A stretch of 64,000 nucleotides of DNA from Psychroflexus gondwanensis ACAM 44 (GTDB taxonomy: Bacteria; Bacteroidota; Bacteroidia; Flavobacteriales; Flavobacteriaceae): NCBI RefSeq assembly GCF_000355905.1, contig NZ_APLF01000004.1, forward strand, positions 186,001 through 250,000, in the 5' to 3' direction. Below, piece after piece: positions 24,078 through 32,651 of this stretch. The notes beneath the pieces are model-generated. The model had not been told where the DNA came from, searched no databases, and was given only the letters and a program-made list of their open reading frames with translations. The first letter of the stretch is position 1, and every line of letters begins with the position of its first letter. Both the position numbers and the translations under genes were made by a program.

Positions 24078-25091
24078 ATGAGAAAAGAAACGTTGGAAGG
24101 CTTAAAAGATCAACTGAATCCCACTTCCAAAATCAGTATTATCAGTCATAAAAATCCAGATGGAGATGCCTTGGGGTCCTCATTGGCCTTACATTTGTTT
24201 CTGAAACAACTTGAAATTCCCTCTCAAGTCATCATGCCAAACAATTATCCAGATTTTTTGAAATGGTTGCCAAATAATCAAGACATACTCTGCTACGACT
24301 CTAAAGAAGCAGAATGCAAAGCTGCTTTAGAAGCTTCAGACTTTATTTTTACGCTGGATTTTAATCATTTAAATAGAGTTGGGAGTCTGGGCGATTTCTT
24401 AAAGGACTTGGAAGCGACTTTTGTAATGATAGACCACCATCAAGAACCGTCAGACTATGCAAACTATATGCTGGTCGATACTCAAATCGCCTCTACTTGC
24501 GAATTGGTTTATGAGTTTATCACTTCTCAATATCCAAGCACCTCTCTAAGCGCTGATGTGGGCAGTTGTTTATATACTGGAATTATGACAGACACTGGGT
24601 CCTTCAGGTTTCCATCTACAACTAGTAAGACGCATAGAATTATTGCAAACTTGATAGATGCTGGTGCAAATAATAGTCAAATCCATCAACATATCTATGA
24701 CAGTAACAACATAAGCCGGCTTCATCTTTTGGGAGTCGCGCTTAATAATCTGAAAGTTATTGAAGAATTTAATACTGCTTACATTTATTTATCTCAAGAG
24801 GATTTAAATTCAAATGACTTCAGAAAAGGTGATACAGAAGGTTTTGTAAATTATGGCTTATCGATAAAAGGTATTAAGTTTGCAGTTATATTTATAGAAC
24901 ATAAAGCTGAAAATATTATTAAAATATCATTAAGATCTATTGGTGACTTCAACGTTAACGCCTTTGCTAGAAAGCATTTCAGCGGTGGTGGACACAATAA
25001 TGCAGCTGGAGGCAAAAGCGATTTAGATTTGAAATCTACTTTAGCTGAATTTGAAACTACACTAAAACACTATAAAGACGATCTATCATGA
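24078..25091 (+). CDS. DHH-family oligoribonuclease / pAp phosphatase (NrnA-like)
   Basis: Cytoplasmic phosphoesterase of 337 residues that degrades 2-5-mer RNAs and probably 3'-phosphoadenosine 5'-phosphate. The DHH-domain motifs SHKNPDGDALGSSLAL, FTLDFNHLNRVG, FVMIDHHQEP and MTDTGSFRFPST are clear, and the DHHA1 domain ends with the GGGHNNAAGG motif. ATG 24078 is preferred; a TTG at 24069 lies within the likely -7 element. Its 3' end overlaps gldI by 4 bases. Confidence 0.93.
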   Translation: MRKETLEGLKDQLNPTSKISIISHKNPDGDALGSSLALHLFLKQLEIPSQVIMPNNYPDFLKWLPNNQDILCYDSKEAECKAALEASDFIFTLDFNHLNRVGSLGDFLKDLEATFVMIDHHQEPSDYANYMLVDTQIASTCELVYEFITSQYPSTSLSADVGSCLYTGIMTDTGSFRFPSTTSKTHRIIANLIDAGANNSQIHQHIYDSNNISRLHLLGVALNNLKVIEEFNTAYIYLSQEDLNSNDFRKGDTEGFVNYGLSIKGIKFAVIFIEHKAENIIKISLRSIGDFNVNAFARKHFSGGGHNNAAGGKSDLDLKSTLAEFETTLKHYKDDLS

Positions 25092-25630
25092 AGAGCATCC
25101 TATATATGATATTATGTTGTTGTTTGATTTGTAGTTGTAAATCACCAGAACCTAGAAAGCCAGTTTCAAGAGCTTCACAAAGTTTTACAACAAAATCCTT
25201 GACGCTTAATAAAGCTATAGTCAAAAAGGAAGAAGCCTACATTAAGGAGATGATAGACGCAGACTCTACCAACAACTACATTAGTTCTGCCGATGGATTT
25301 TGGTATTACTATAATTCAGAAAATAAAACAGACAGCATCACGCCAGGTTTTGGTGATGAAGTAGAGTTTAATTATAACCTATTAACGCTACAAGGCGACA
25401 CCATATATTCTAGAGAAGAACTTGGAGAACGCGCTTATACGATAGACAAAGAAGAAATTTTTACGGGCTTACGTCAAGGCTTAAAGCTAATGAAAGAAAG
25501 AGAAACGGTTACTTTTTTATTCCCTTCTCACCAAGCTTATGGCTACTATGGCGATAATGATAAAATCGGAACCCACGTCGCTCTAAAATCTACTGTAACT
25601 TTAAATGAAATAAAACCAAAAACTGAATAA
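25088..25630 (+). CDS. gldI: gliding motility lipoprotein GldI (FKBP-type prolyl isomerase)
   Basis: Lipoprotein of 180 residues required for gliding in Flavobacterium, where it is thought to help fold secreted motility proteins. The signal has a Cys-rich lipobox ending ICSC (Cys17). An FKBP domain follows (PGFGDEVEFNYNLLTLQGDTIYS, then GLRQGLKLMKERETVTFLFPSHQAYGYYG). It overlaps nrnA by 4 bases (ATGA) and is 1 base from the next isomerase gene. Marker of flavobacterial gliding/T9SS lineages. Confidence 0.93.
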   Translation: MKSILYMILCCCLICSCKSPEPRKPVSRASQSFTTKSLTLNKAIVKKEEAYIKEMIDADSTNNYISSADGFWYYYNSENKTDSITPGFGDEVEFNYNLLTLQGDTIYSREELGERAYTIDKEEIFTGLRQGLKLMKERETVTFLFPSHQAYGYYGDNDKIGTHVALKSTVTLNEIKPKTE

Positions 25631-25631
25631 C

Positions 25632-26678
25632 ATGAGAACTTTAAGATTATCGCTTGCCACATTAGTCGGAATACTGCTTTTTAGCTGTTCTTCCCAATAT
25701 CCAGAATTAGAAGATGGATTGTATGCTGAATTCCAAACCTCTATGGGAGATTTTGTTACAGAACTTCATTACGACAAGGTCCCTATGACTGTTGGAAATT
25801 TTGTTGCCTTAGCAGAAGGTGAGCATCCATTGGTTGATGAAGAGTATCAAAACCAAAAATTTTATGATAGCATAATTTTCCATAGAGTGATCGACCAATT
25901 CATGATCCAAGGAGGGGATCCTAATGGTACTGGCCAAGGAGGACCAAGTTATGAATTTGCAGACGAGATTGATTCTTTATTAACCCATAAAAAGGGAGTC
26001 TTATCTATGGCCAATGCCGGTGCAGACACCAATGGAAGTCAATTTTTTATCACTCTTGTTCCTACACCACATTTGGATGGAAAACATAGTGTTTTTGGCG
26101 AATTGGTAGTCGGCATGGAAGTGGTAGATAGCATAGGAAAAGTAGAGACTATAAAAGGTGATAAACCTGCTGAAGATATCGTTATTGAAACGGTGAATAT
26201 CATTAGAAAAGGTAGCGATGCCAAAGATTTTGATGCTGTTACCGCTTTTACTACTGGTGTTGAAAAAGCTAAACTAGCCAAAACCGAGGAAGAAGTTGCA
26301 AGAAAAGCTAAACTTGAAGGAGCTAGTGAAGGCTTTGAAGTCACCGATAGCGGGTTACGTTACTTAATTACTCAAACAAATCCAAGTGGAACATCACCAG
26401 AAGCCAAAGACATGGTAAGCGTTCATTATACAGGCTATCTCCTAGACGGAACCAAATTTGATTCTTCTTTGGATAGAAATCAACCTATAGAATTTCCTGT
26501 AGGAACTGGTCGTGTCATTAGAGGATGGGACGAAGGAATAATGCTTTTAAAGACTGGTGAAAAGGCAGAACTTGTCATTCCATCTTATTTAGCTTATGGT
26601 CCAAGACAGACTGGACCGATTCCTCCAAATTCAATTTTGAAGTTTGAGGTTGAGCTTTTAGATATAGTAAAGAAATAA
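25632..26678 (+). CDS. cyclophilin-FKBP double-domain prolyl isomerase lipoprotein
   Basis: Periplasmic or outer-membrane folding catalyst of 348 residues. A lipobox LFSC lies in the signal. A cyclophilin domain occupies about residues 25-195 (IIFHRVIDQFMIQGGDPNGTG, GVLSMANAGADTNGSQFFI, LDGKHSVFGELVVGM). A charged helical linker follows (about 200-245). The C-terminal FKBP domain is VSVHYTGYLLDGTKFDSS through LVIPSYLAYGPRQ. The active-site Arg, Phe and Gln of cyclophilin are present. With GldI it forms a two-gene envelope folding unit, and the palindromic terminator at 26683-26716 ends it. Confidence 0.93.
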   Translation: MRTLRLSLATLVGILLFSCSSQYPELEDGLYAEFQTSMGDFVTELHYDKVPMTVGNFVALAEGEHPLVDEEYQNQKFYDSIIFHRVIDQFMIQGGDPNGTGQGGPSYEFADEIDSLLTHKKGVLSMANAGADTNGSQFFITLVPTPHLDGKHSVFGELVVGMEVVDSIGKVETIKGDKPAEDIVIETVNIIRKGSDAKDFDAVTAFTTGVEKAKLAKTEEEVARKAKLEGASEGFEVTDSGLRYLITQTNPSGTSPEAKDMVSVHYTGYLLDGTKFDSSLDRNQPIEFPVGTGRVIRGWDEGIMLLKTGEKAELVIPSYLAYGPRQTGPIPPNSILKFEVELLDIVKK

Positions 26679-26682
26679 ATTA

Positions 26683-26716
26683 AAAATCCCCGTTATGATA
26701 TCATAACGGGGATTTT
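26683..26716. terminator. 34-bp perfect palindromic terminator
   Basis: AAAATCCCCGTTATGAT followed by its exact complement, centred on GATATC. Placed between the convergent isomerase (plus) and CsbD-like (minus) genes, it can serve both. Confidence 0.88.
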
Positions 26717-26734
26717 AATTTAATAGAAGTTAGA

Positions 26735-26923
26735 TTATAAACCGTTAATCTCCTTCTCTAACTCTTCCTTAGTTTTTCCTGTTTTAGCTTGAAGCTTACC
26801 TAGCATTTCTTCAAATTTACCTTCAGAATATTGAAGGTCATCGTCTGAAATATGCTCAGCATACTTTTGTTTCAATTTACCTTTATTCTCTTTAAATTTT
26901 CCTTCCAATTGATCTAAGTTCAT
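26735..26923 (-). CDS. CsbD-like small stress protein
   Basis: A 62-residue, highly charged soluble protein beginning MNLDQLEGKFKENKGKLKQK. The repeated E-G-K-F and GKLK pattern is typical of the CsbD family, which is induced by general stress in several bacteria; molecular role unknown. It is monocistronic, ends at the palindromic terminator, and is divergent from the next gene. Confidence 0.85.
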   Translation of the reverse strand: MNLDQLEGKFKENKGKLKQKYAEHISDDDLQYSEGKFEEMLGKLQAKTGKTKEELEKEINGL

Positions 26924-26974
26924 AATATTAAGTTTTTATGGTTTATTTAAATATAATCAACAATCCTATGCTTT

Positions 26975-28090
26975 ATGTTAACAGCCTCCCATTTAACTCA
27001 ACTTTTAAAGTTAAGCGCCTTTGCATTTTTAATAACGAGTTGCAGTACTACTAAAGCTTTAGACGATAAATTGTATGAAGTTCAGTTTTTGGATGAATAC
27101 ATTATTCCTTCGAATTTCAAATTTCAAAATGAGACCTATGGTGGAGTCTCCGGTGTAGATTATGCTAAAGGTGAACTTCTTATGGTAAATGATTCGCCTT
27201 CCAATCCATTGATCTTTAGAGCACGATTAAACCTTGACGGCTTTCGTTTGGATACCCTCGAATTCAAATCGGTTATTAGATTACAAAACAATACCTTCTT
27301 TAGAAAAAATGCACTGGATATGGAGTCCATTAGATACGATGGAGGTGGATATTTAATTTCTACGGAAGGAAGTATCAATTCCAATTTATCGCCAAGAATT
27401 TTCAAAGTAAGCAAGACAGCAGAATTTATTGAAAGTTATTTGTTACCAGATTATTTTCTGGTCAATGGGAATAACCAACCACGTCATAATGGCGTTTTCG
27501 AAGGCCTATCGAACAGCATAAATTCTTCTGGGTTTTGGTTTGCTAACGAATTACCCTTAGAAAAAGATGGTAAATCACCAAAATTGTATAACACCAACTC
27601 TCCTATTCGATTGAGTTTCTTTGATAAAGAGGAGAAAAAAGTGACTCGCCAATATGCTATGGATTTGGATAGGATTACTAAATTTCCTTTGCTTCCTTTT
27701 GCTATCAATGGACTTACAGAGATTTTGCAGGTGACCGAGAATTCTTTTTTGGTCCTGGAACGCTCCTATTCTGCAGGTCATAAAAGCCAAGGCAATAAGG
27801 TGAAACTATATTTGGTAGATGTGAGTAAAGCATCCGACATTCATGCCATAGCAAAACTAGAAGACGCCTCTTCAAAAGATATCATTTATGCAGAAAAAAG
27901 TTTAGTGTTCGACTTCAAATCGATCAAAAGAAAATTAACTAAAGGTATTGTCGATAATATTGAGGGGCTATGCTTTGGACCAATACTCCCCAATGGTAAT
28001 TCTTCCCTCATTGTCGTTTCTGACAATAATTTCAATAAATTTGGTACACAATTGAATCAAATCATTTTATTAGAACTAATACCAATTTAA
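26975..28090 (+). CDS. phytase-like/esterase-like beta-propeller lipoprotein (PF13449 type)
   Basis: Exported protein of 371 residues with a lipobox TSC in the signal (FLITSCSTTKA). The sequence shows GGVSGVDYAKGELLMVNDSP, FEGLSNSINSSGFWFANE, GLTEILQVTENSFLVLERS and NIEGLCFGPILPNGNSSLIVVSDNNF, matching the esterase-like/phytase-like family with a beta-propeller fold. Enzymatic activity is uncertain. The last three sense codons and the stop (28079-28090) lie inside the terminal inverted repeat of the element at 28077-28266, so the original C-terminus has probably been replaced. Confidence 0.83.
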   Translation: MLTASHLTQLLKLSAFAFLITSCSTTKALDDKLYEVQFLDEYIIPSNFKFQNETYGGVSGVDYAKGELLMVNDSPSNPLIFRARLNLDGFRLDTLEFKSVIRLQNNTFFRKNALDMESIRYDGGGYLISTEGSINSNLSPRIFKVSKTAEFIESYLLPDYFLVNGNNQPRHNGVFEGLSNSINSSGFWFANELPLEKDGKSPKLYNTNSPIRLSFFDKEEKKVTRQYAMDLDRITKFPLLPFAINGLTEILQVTENSFLVLERSYSAGHKSQGNKVKLYLVDVSKASDIHAIAKLEDASSKDIIYAEKSLVFDFKSIKRKLTKGIVDNIEGLCFGPILPNGNSSLIVVSDNNFNKFGTQLNQIILLELIPI

Positions 28091-28266
28091 ACCTATAATG
28101 TCGCAATAAATCGTTTCTTTTTTGACTCCTTTTAATCAAAAATAATTACCGTAACTAAGGCTATGCTAATTATTTTTAACTTCAATCAATCAAAAAACCT
28201 GTACTGAGCTACGTCGTAGTATAATTCAATTTATTTACACGACATTATAAATTTAATTTGATATAA
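28077..28266. repeat. MITE-like element with imperfect terminal inverted repeats
   Basis: A 190-bp non-coding unit with 27-bp ends (28077-28103 and 28240-28266) that match at 22 of 27 positions in inverse orientation and share TATAATGTCG exactly. Inner arms also pair: TTTTTTGA (28118-28125) with its complement at 28190-28197, and AAAAATAATTA (28138-28148) with 28167-28177; both are centred on the same point. The right arm has about 28 extra bases including the interrupted palindrome CTACG-T-CGTAG (28209-28219). No gene fits inside. It looks like a non-autonomous transposable element; copy number elsewhere is unknown. Confidence 0.65.
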
Positions 28267-28276
28267 AACAAATCCG

Positions 28277-28858
28277 ATGAAAACATTTTACTATTTAATT
28301 TTGAGCATCTCGATTCTTTGCCTGTCTTGCCAGGAAAGTCCGTCGAAAAATAAAGATTTTCAATTTGATATTCCAGAAGGCTTAGAGGCTCAAAAGACCA
28401 CTTACTATTTTGTGAGACATGCAGAAAAAGACACTACAGACAAAGAGAATAGAGACCCTCAACTCACAGAGGAAGGTATACGCAGAGCAAATTTTTTGGC
28501 GACTTATTTTAAAGATAAGTCCTTAGATATGTTCTATTCTACAGATTACAGTAGAACCCTTCAAACCATCATCCCTACACTACATCAATTTAAAGGAGAC
28601 ATCAAAAGCTATAGTGCTGGAAAAGACACCCTTTTCAATGCTGAATTCTGGAAAGCAACCTACGGTAAAAAAGTATTAGTCCTAGGACACAGCAACACAA
28701 GCCCAAAGTTCGTAAATGAAATTCTTTCAGAATCGATGTATGACGACCTAGATGAAAACACCTATGACGTTTTTTTCAAAATAGAAATCAATGAAGATTT
28801 GTATTTAAAAGACACTTTAATTCAACTTAAAGTTCCAAAAGACTTTAGTTACAATTAA
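28277..28858 (+). CDS. histidine phosphatase superfamily lipoprotein
   Basis: Exported phosphatase-like protein of 193 residues. A lipobox LSC lies in the signal (ILCLSCQES). The branch-1 signature is TYYFVRHAEKD with the nucleophilic His, then LTEEGIRRANFLA, FYSTDYSRTLQT, and the second catalytic His in VLVLGHSNT. The RHAEK variant is common in SixA-like and extracytoplasmic members. Substrate unknown. It lies just after the MITE-like element, which may affect its promoter. Its 3' end overlaps the convergent gene by 14 bases. Confidence 0.88.
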   Translation: MKTFYYLILSISILCLSCQESPSKNKDFQFDIPEGLEAQKTTYYFVRHAEKDTTDKENRDPQLTEEGIRRANFLATYFKDKSLDMFYSTDYSRTLQTIIPTLHQFKGDIKSYSAGKDTLFNAEFWKATYGKKVLVLGHSNTSPKFVNEILSESMYDDLDENTYDVFFKIEINEDLYLKDTLIQLKVPKDFSYN

Positions 28859-29594
28859 GAGCAGAAGACTCTAAAGTAACATTTTCATTTTCAATTTTAG
28901 AGAGAAGTTCCAGGTCTCCGCTTTCCCAAAACTGACCTAGATCTTCTAATTTTCGGGAAGTCTCTTTGGGTTTATAATTTTCATAATCCTGAAAAACAAC
29001 ACCTTTAATAGTTCTTTGGTTAATCGCCCTTCTAAAACGCAGTCCACCTCCATTGACTAAAAAGCTATAAGCTAGAAAGTCCATTGAAAAATCTGAGGTG
29101 TCGAACCAATAGATATAAGTATCTTTGAAGTCTTCGCCACCATCATTTTCGGTAAACTTAACCTTCAATTTATGGTAAGCTTTGCCATCAATTTCTTCTT
29201 CACCTAGATAAGTTGGGCGTACAGCATCATCTTCTAAACGAAGAGGTAACTGAGTAAAATAGTGGACAGAATTAACTGATTCGTAATAAGAAAATGCAGT
29301 GGTGTCGGCCAACTTCACGATAGAATCTTGATAAAAACGCGTCAACTCTCCATTTTTTACAACATCTTTTGTTGGTGAAGCTGTTGAAAGTCTTTCCAAC
29401 TGAAACCCTTCGCAGGTAGGTATTGCCTTGTAAGAATAGTCTCTAAATTTGAACTTTAAGACATTCTCATTAAGTTTTGACTTACCAGAAAACTCAATTG
29501 CTTTCTCCATAACCTCTGAAGGTTCAATCGTTTTATGTTCAGATTTTTGACATCCTACCAAACTCAGCAAGATGAATCCAATTAAATACTTCAT
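28845..29594 (-). CDS. DUF6503-like lipoprotein
   Basis: Exported protein of 249 residues with lipobox VGC in the signal (IGFILLSLVGCQKSE). The body is beta-rich with FKFRDYSYKA, ESVNSVHYFTQLPLRL, KVKFTENDGGEDFKDTYIYWFDTSDFSMDFLAYS and GVVFQDYENYKP. The pattern resembles LolA/LolB-like lipoprotein-carrier folds and the family I know as DUF6503 in flavobacteria; the family assignment is from memory. Function unknown. It is divergent from smpB. Confidence 0.75.
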   Translation of the reverse strand: MKYLIGFILLSLVGCQKSEHKTIEPSEVMEKAIEFSGKSKLNENVLKFKFRDYSYKAIPTCEGFQLERLSTASPTKDVVKNGELTRFYQDSIVKLADTTAFSYYESVNSVHYFTQLPLRLEDDAVRPTYLGEEEIDGKAYHKLKVKFTENDGGEDFKDTYIYWFDTSDFSMDFLAYSFLVNGGGLRFRRAINQRTIKGVVFQDYENYKPKETSRKLEDLGQFWESGDLELLSKIENENVTLESSALNCN

Positions 29595-29640
29595 ATCATT
29601 ATTAATTTAAATATAAACACTGTCGTTAATTCTAGCTATC

Positions 29641-29665
29641 CTTTCAAAAGTCTTATTTTTGAAAG
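29641..29665 (+). promoter_or_regulatory. smpB promoter region with inverted repeat
   Basis: TATTTTTG (29654-29661) is an exact -7 box. It overlaps a 9-bp inverted repeat CTTTCAAAA (29641-29649) / TTTTGAAAG (29657-29665) in the gap between two divergent genes, so a regulator bound here could block transcription. Confidence 0.5.
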
Positions 29666-29680
29666 ATATATTTCAGTTCT

Positions 29681-30145
29681 ATGGTTAAAAACAAAATTAA
29701 TATACAAAATAAAAAAGCCAGGTTTCAATACGAAATTCTGGACAAATATACAGCTGGAATTGTATTAGCCGGCACCGAAATTAAATCTATTCGGGAAGGA
29801 AAAGCCACAATCACTGAAAGCTTTTGTGAATTCAATGATAAGGGAGAATTATTTGTGATTAATATGGATGTTCAAGAATATTCACATGCCACCCATTTTA
29901 ATCATAAGCCAAAGAACGCTAGGAAACTTTTACTCAATAAAAAAGAGCTGAAAAAACTTCACAAAGAGGTAAAAAACAGCGGTCTTACTATTATTCCTTT
30001 GCGCTTATTTCTCAACGACAGAGGCTTTGCAAAATTACAAATCGCCTTATCTAAAGGTAAAAAACTTCATGATAAACGAGAAACGATCAAGGATCGGGAT
30101 ACCAAAATAAAACTCAATAGAATCAACAAAACCTATAACACCTAG
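29681..30145 (+). CDS. smpB: SsrA-binding protein
   Basis: Partner of tmRNA in trans-translation, which rescues stalled ribosomes. The 154 residues show NKKARFQYEILDKYTAGIVLAGTEIKSIREGKATI, FNHKPKNARKLLLNKKELKKL, TIIPLRLFLNDRGFAKLQIALSKGKKLHDKRE and a basic C-terminal tail, all standard for SmpB. Length is normal. tmRNA itself is not in this window. The gene starts 20 bases after a -7 box. Confidence 0.97.
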   Translation: MVKNKINIQNKKARFQYEILDKYTAGIVLAGTEIKSIREGKATITESFCEFNDKGELFVINMDVQEYSHATHFNHKPKNARKLLLNKKELKKLHKEVKNSGLTIIPLRLFLNDRGFAKLQIALSKGKKLHDKRETIKDRDTKIKLNRINKTYNT

Positions 30146-30168
30146 TTTCTATATCATTTATTAAATTT

Positions 30169-32643
30169 ATGAAGCATCCTTTCCTTATTATTTTTTTATT
30201 GCTGTCTTTTTTTACTAGTCATTCCCAAATTACAGGAAGGGTGACTGATACCGTCGGTAATCCTTTACAAAATGTAAATGTTTATGATGAAGGCACCTTC
30301 AATGGAACCACTACCAATGCCAATGGTGAGTTCAAATTAAAACTTGAGCAAACTAAAGAGTCTTATCTCATTTTTAAATTTTTGGGGTTTCAGACCGAAA
30401 AAAGAAAGATAGAAACCTCTACTGATATTATCACTATACAATTGATAGAAAAAGTAACAAGTTTGGACGATGTTGTCATTACCAATAACGAAGATCCTGC
30501 CTATTCTATTATCCGCAATGCAGTGGAAAATAGAAAGAAAAACCTGTCTAAAATTCAAGAGTATAAAGCTGATTTCTATTCCAAAGGGCTCTGGAAAATC
30601 GAAAATGCCCCAGAAAAAATATTAGGCCAAGAGGTTGGTGACTTAGGAGGTGGTTTGGATTCCACCCGAAGTGGCGTGGTCTACCTTAGTGAAACCTTTT
30701 CAAAGATTTCATACAAAGCGCCAAACCGTTTCAAAGAAAACATCGTCGCTTCAAAAGTTAGCGGAAACGATAACGGATTTAGCTTTAATTCTGCGGAAGA
30801 TTTTAACTTCTCATTTTACGAAAACACCATCGACTTAGGTAAAAATCTAGTCTCTCCGATTGCTAACTTTGCCATGCAATATTACGACTATGAGCTGGAA
30901 GGAACTTTTTATGAAAATGATAAATTTCTAATCAATAAAATAAAAGTTATCCCTAAGAGACCTAACGATGCTGTATTTAGCGGATATATTTATATCCTAG
31001 AAGATACTTGGGAAATTTATGGTGTTGACCTTATGACGACAGGCAAATCACTTCAAGTCGAAGTGGTGGAAGAACTCAATCTCAAACAAACCTTCAACTA
31101 TAGCGAGGAGTATAAATTCTGGACTCTTATTTCCCAAGATATTTCTTTTAGTTGGGGGATTTTAGGAATTTCTGGAGGCGGTAATTTTGTAGCTTCTTAT
31201 AAAAATTATGAGTTCAACCCTCAATTGACCAAAAAGGATTTCTCGAATGCCATTATTACCTTCGATAAGGAGGCGAATACCAAGGACAGTTTGTTTTGGG
31301 AACAAAATAGGCCTGTGCCACTCACTAGTTTAGAGCGAGAAGATTACACCTTTAAAGACAGCCTACAGACCCTAAAAAACTCTCAACCTTATAAAGATTC
31401 TATAGATACAGTACGTAACACCTTCAAAGTAACAGATCCTTTATTTGGCTACTCTTGGCAAAATTCAACGACCCATCAAGAAGCTGGATTTACGGGCTTA
31501 ACCGATCTAAATTATAACACTGTACAAGGGTTTAATATTAAATCGGGAGTATATTTTAGACAAAAAGATACTGCTGGAACCTTTAGAACCTTTTGGGAAA
31601 TTCGATCTGATTTAGATTATGGATTCTCCGATGAAACCCTGAGACCTAGACTTACTTTTACGAAAAAATTCAATAATTTTTCAAAACCTTTTTTAATAAT
31701 TTCTGGTGGTGTCAAAGCCGAAGAAATCAATTCTACCAATCCTATCAACGAAAGATTGTCGTCCATTGCTTCAGTGTTTTTTGAACGCAATTACCTTAAA
31801 CTTTACGAAAGGATTTTTGGAGAAGCCACTTATAGTCAAGACGTGTTTAATGGCTTTAGACTCAGTGCCCAATTAGGATTTGAAAGAAGACGTTCTCTTA
31901 TCAATTCTACGAATTCACCAATTATTGAAAATAAAAACGGAGGCTTTACCTCCAATAATCCTCTAGCGCCAGAAGCTTTTGGATCTCAATTGTTCCCTTC
32001 CCATAATATTGGTAGGTTAAGAATTGCAGGACGTATAAATTTTGATCAGAAATATGTGCTAACGCCTAATGGGAAATACGACACCTTTAGTGATAAATTC
32101 CCCGTATTTAGCTTTGCTTATGAGAAAGGCTTTGCTTCAGATATAAGTGATTTCAATTTTGATGTTGTAAAAGCAAGACTCACTCAAACCAAAACGATTT
32201 CTAGATTTGGAGAGCTGGCTTATAGCCTTAACGCTGGTTTATTTTTCAATGCAGAAAACATCTCCTTTTTAGATTTTAAGCATTTCAATGGCAACCAAAC
32301 TCGAATAGGAACCTCAGATAATTATCTCAATCAATTCAACTTGCTACCCTATTATGAATTGTCTACCAACTCAGATTATGCAGATGTTCATTTAGAGCAT
32401 AATTTTAAGGGATTTCTCCTTAATAAAATTCCGCTTCTCAACCAGCTGAATTTCAATATGGTCGTAGGGGCTAAAAGCTTATTTACGGACTCTCATAAAC
32501 CCTATTCAGAATTTTCGGTAGGTCTAGACAATGTTGGCTTTGGTCAATTTCGATTTTTTAGAATCGATTACGTCAAGCCTTATCAAGGGGGTTGGCAAAG
32601 TGGAGCTTTGGTTTTCGGAATTAAACTATTGGACCAATTCTAA
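30169..32643 (+). CDS. DUF5686/carboxypeptidase-like regulatory domain outer-membrane protein
   Basis: Large envelope protein of 824 residues. The signal peptide ends in SHSQ. Residues about 20-105 form a CarboxypepD_reg-like beta-sandwich (ITGRVTDTVGNPLQNVNVYDEG, GTTTNANGEFKLKL) as at the N-terminus of TonB-dependent receptors, but the plug and receptor domains are absent. The rest matches DUF5686, with many amphipathic strands and a probable C-terminal barrel ending GALVFGIKLLDQF. No TonB box is obvious. Role unknown. It is 23 bases after smpB and convergent with pcm (8-base gap). Confidence 0.87.
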   Translation: MKHPFLIIFLLLSFFTSHSQITGRVTDTVGNPLQNVNVYDEGTFNGTTTNANGEFKLKLEQTKESYLIFKFLGFQTEKRKIETSTDIITIQLIEKVTSLDDVVITNNEDPAYSIIRNAVENRKKNLSKIQEYKADFYSKGLWKIENAPEKILGQEVGDLGGGLDSTRSGVVYLSETFSKISYKAPNRFKENIVASKVSGNDNGFSFNSAEDFNFSFYENTIDLGKNLVSPIANFAMQYYDYELEGTFYENDKFLINKIKVIPKRPNDAVFSGYIYILEDTWEIYGVDLMTTGKSLQVEVVEELNLKQTFNYSEEYKFWTLISQDISFSWGILGISGGGNFVASYKNYEFNPQLTKKDFSNAIITFDKEANTKDSLFWEQNRPVPLTSLEREDYTFKDSLQTLKNSQPYKDSIDTVRNTFKVTDPLFGYSWQNSTTHQEAGFTGLTDLNYNTVQGFNIKSGVYFRQKDTAGTFRTFWEIRSDLDYGFSDETLRPRLTFTKKFNNFSKPFLIISGGVKAEEINSTNPINERLSSIASVFFERNYLKLYERIFGEATYSQDVFNGFRLSAQLGFERRRSLINSTNSPIIENKNGGFTSNNPLAPEAFGSQLFPSHNIGRLRIAGRINFDQKYVLTPNGKYDTFSDKFPVFSFAYEKGFASDISDFNFDVVKARLTQTKTISRFGELAYSLNAGLFFNAENISFLDFKHFNGNQTRIGTSDNYLNQFNLLPYYELSTNSDYADVHLEHNFKGFLLNKIPLLNQLNFNMVVGAKSLFTDSHKPYSEFSVGLDNVGFGQFRFFRIDYVKPYQGGWQSGALVFGIKLLDQF

Positions 32644-32651
32644 GGGAATCC

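Noticed and set aside
28091-28276. Riboswitch upstream of the histidine phosphatase
   Set aside because: The folded structure is symmetric with terminal inverted repeats that extend into the upstream coding region, which fits a transposable element better than a ligand-sensing RNA.
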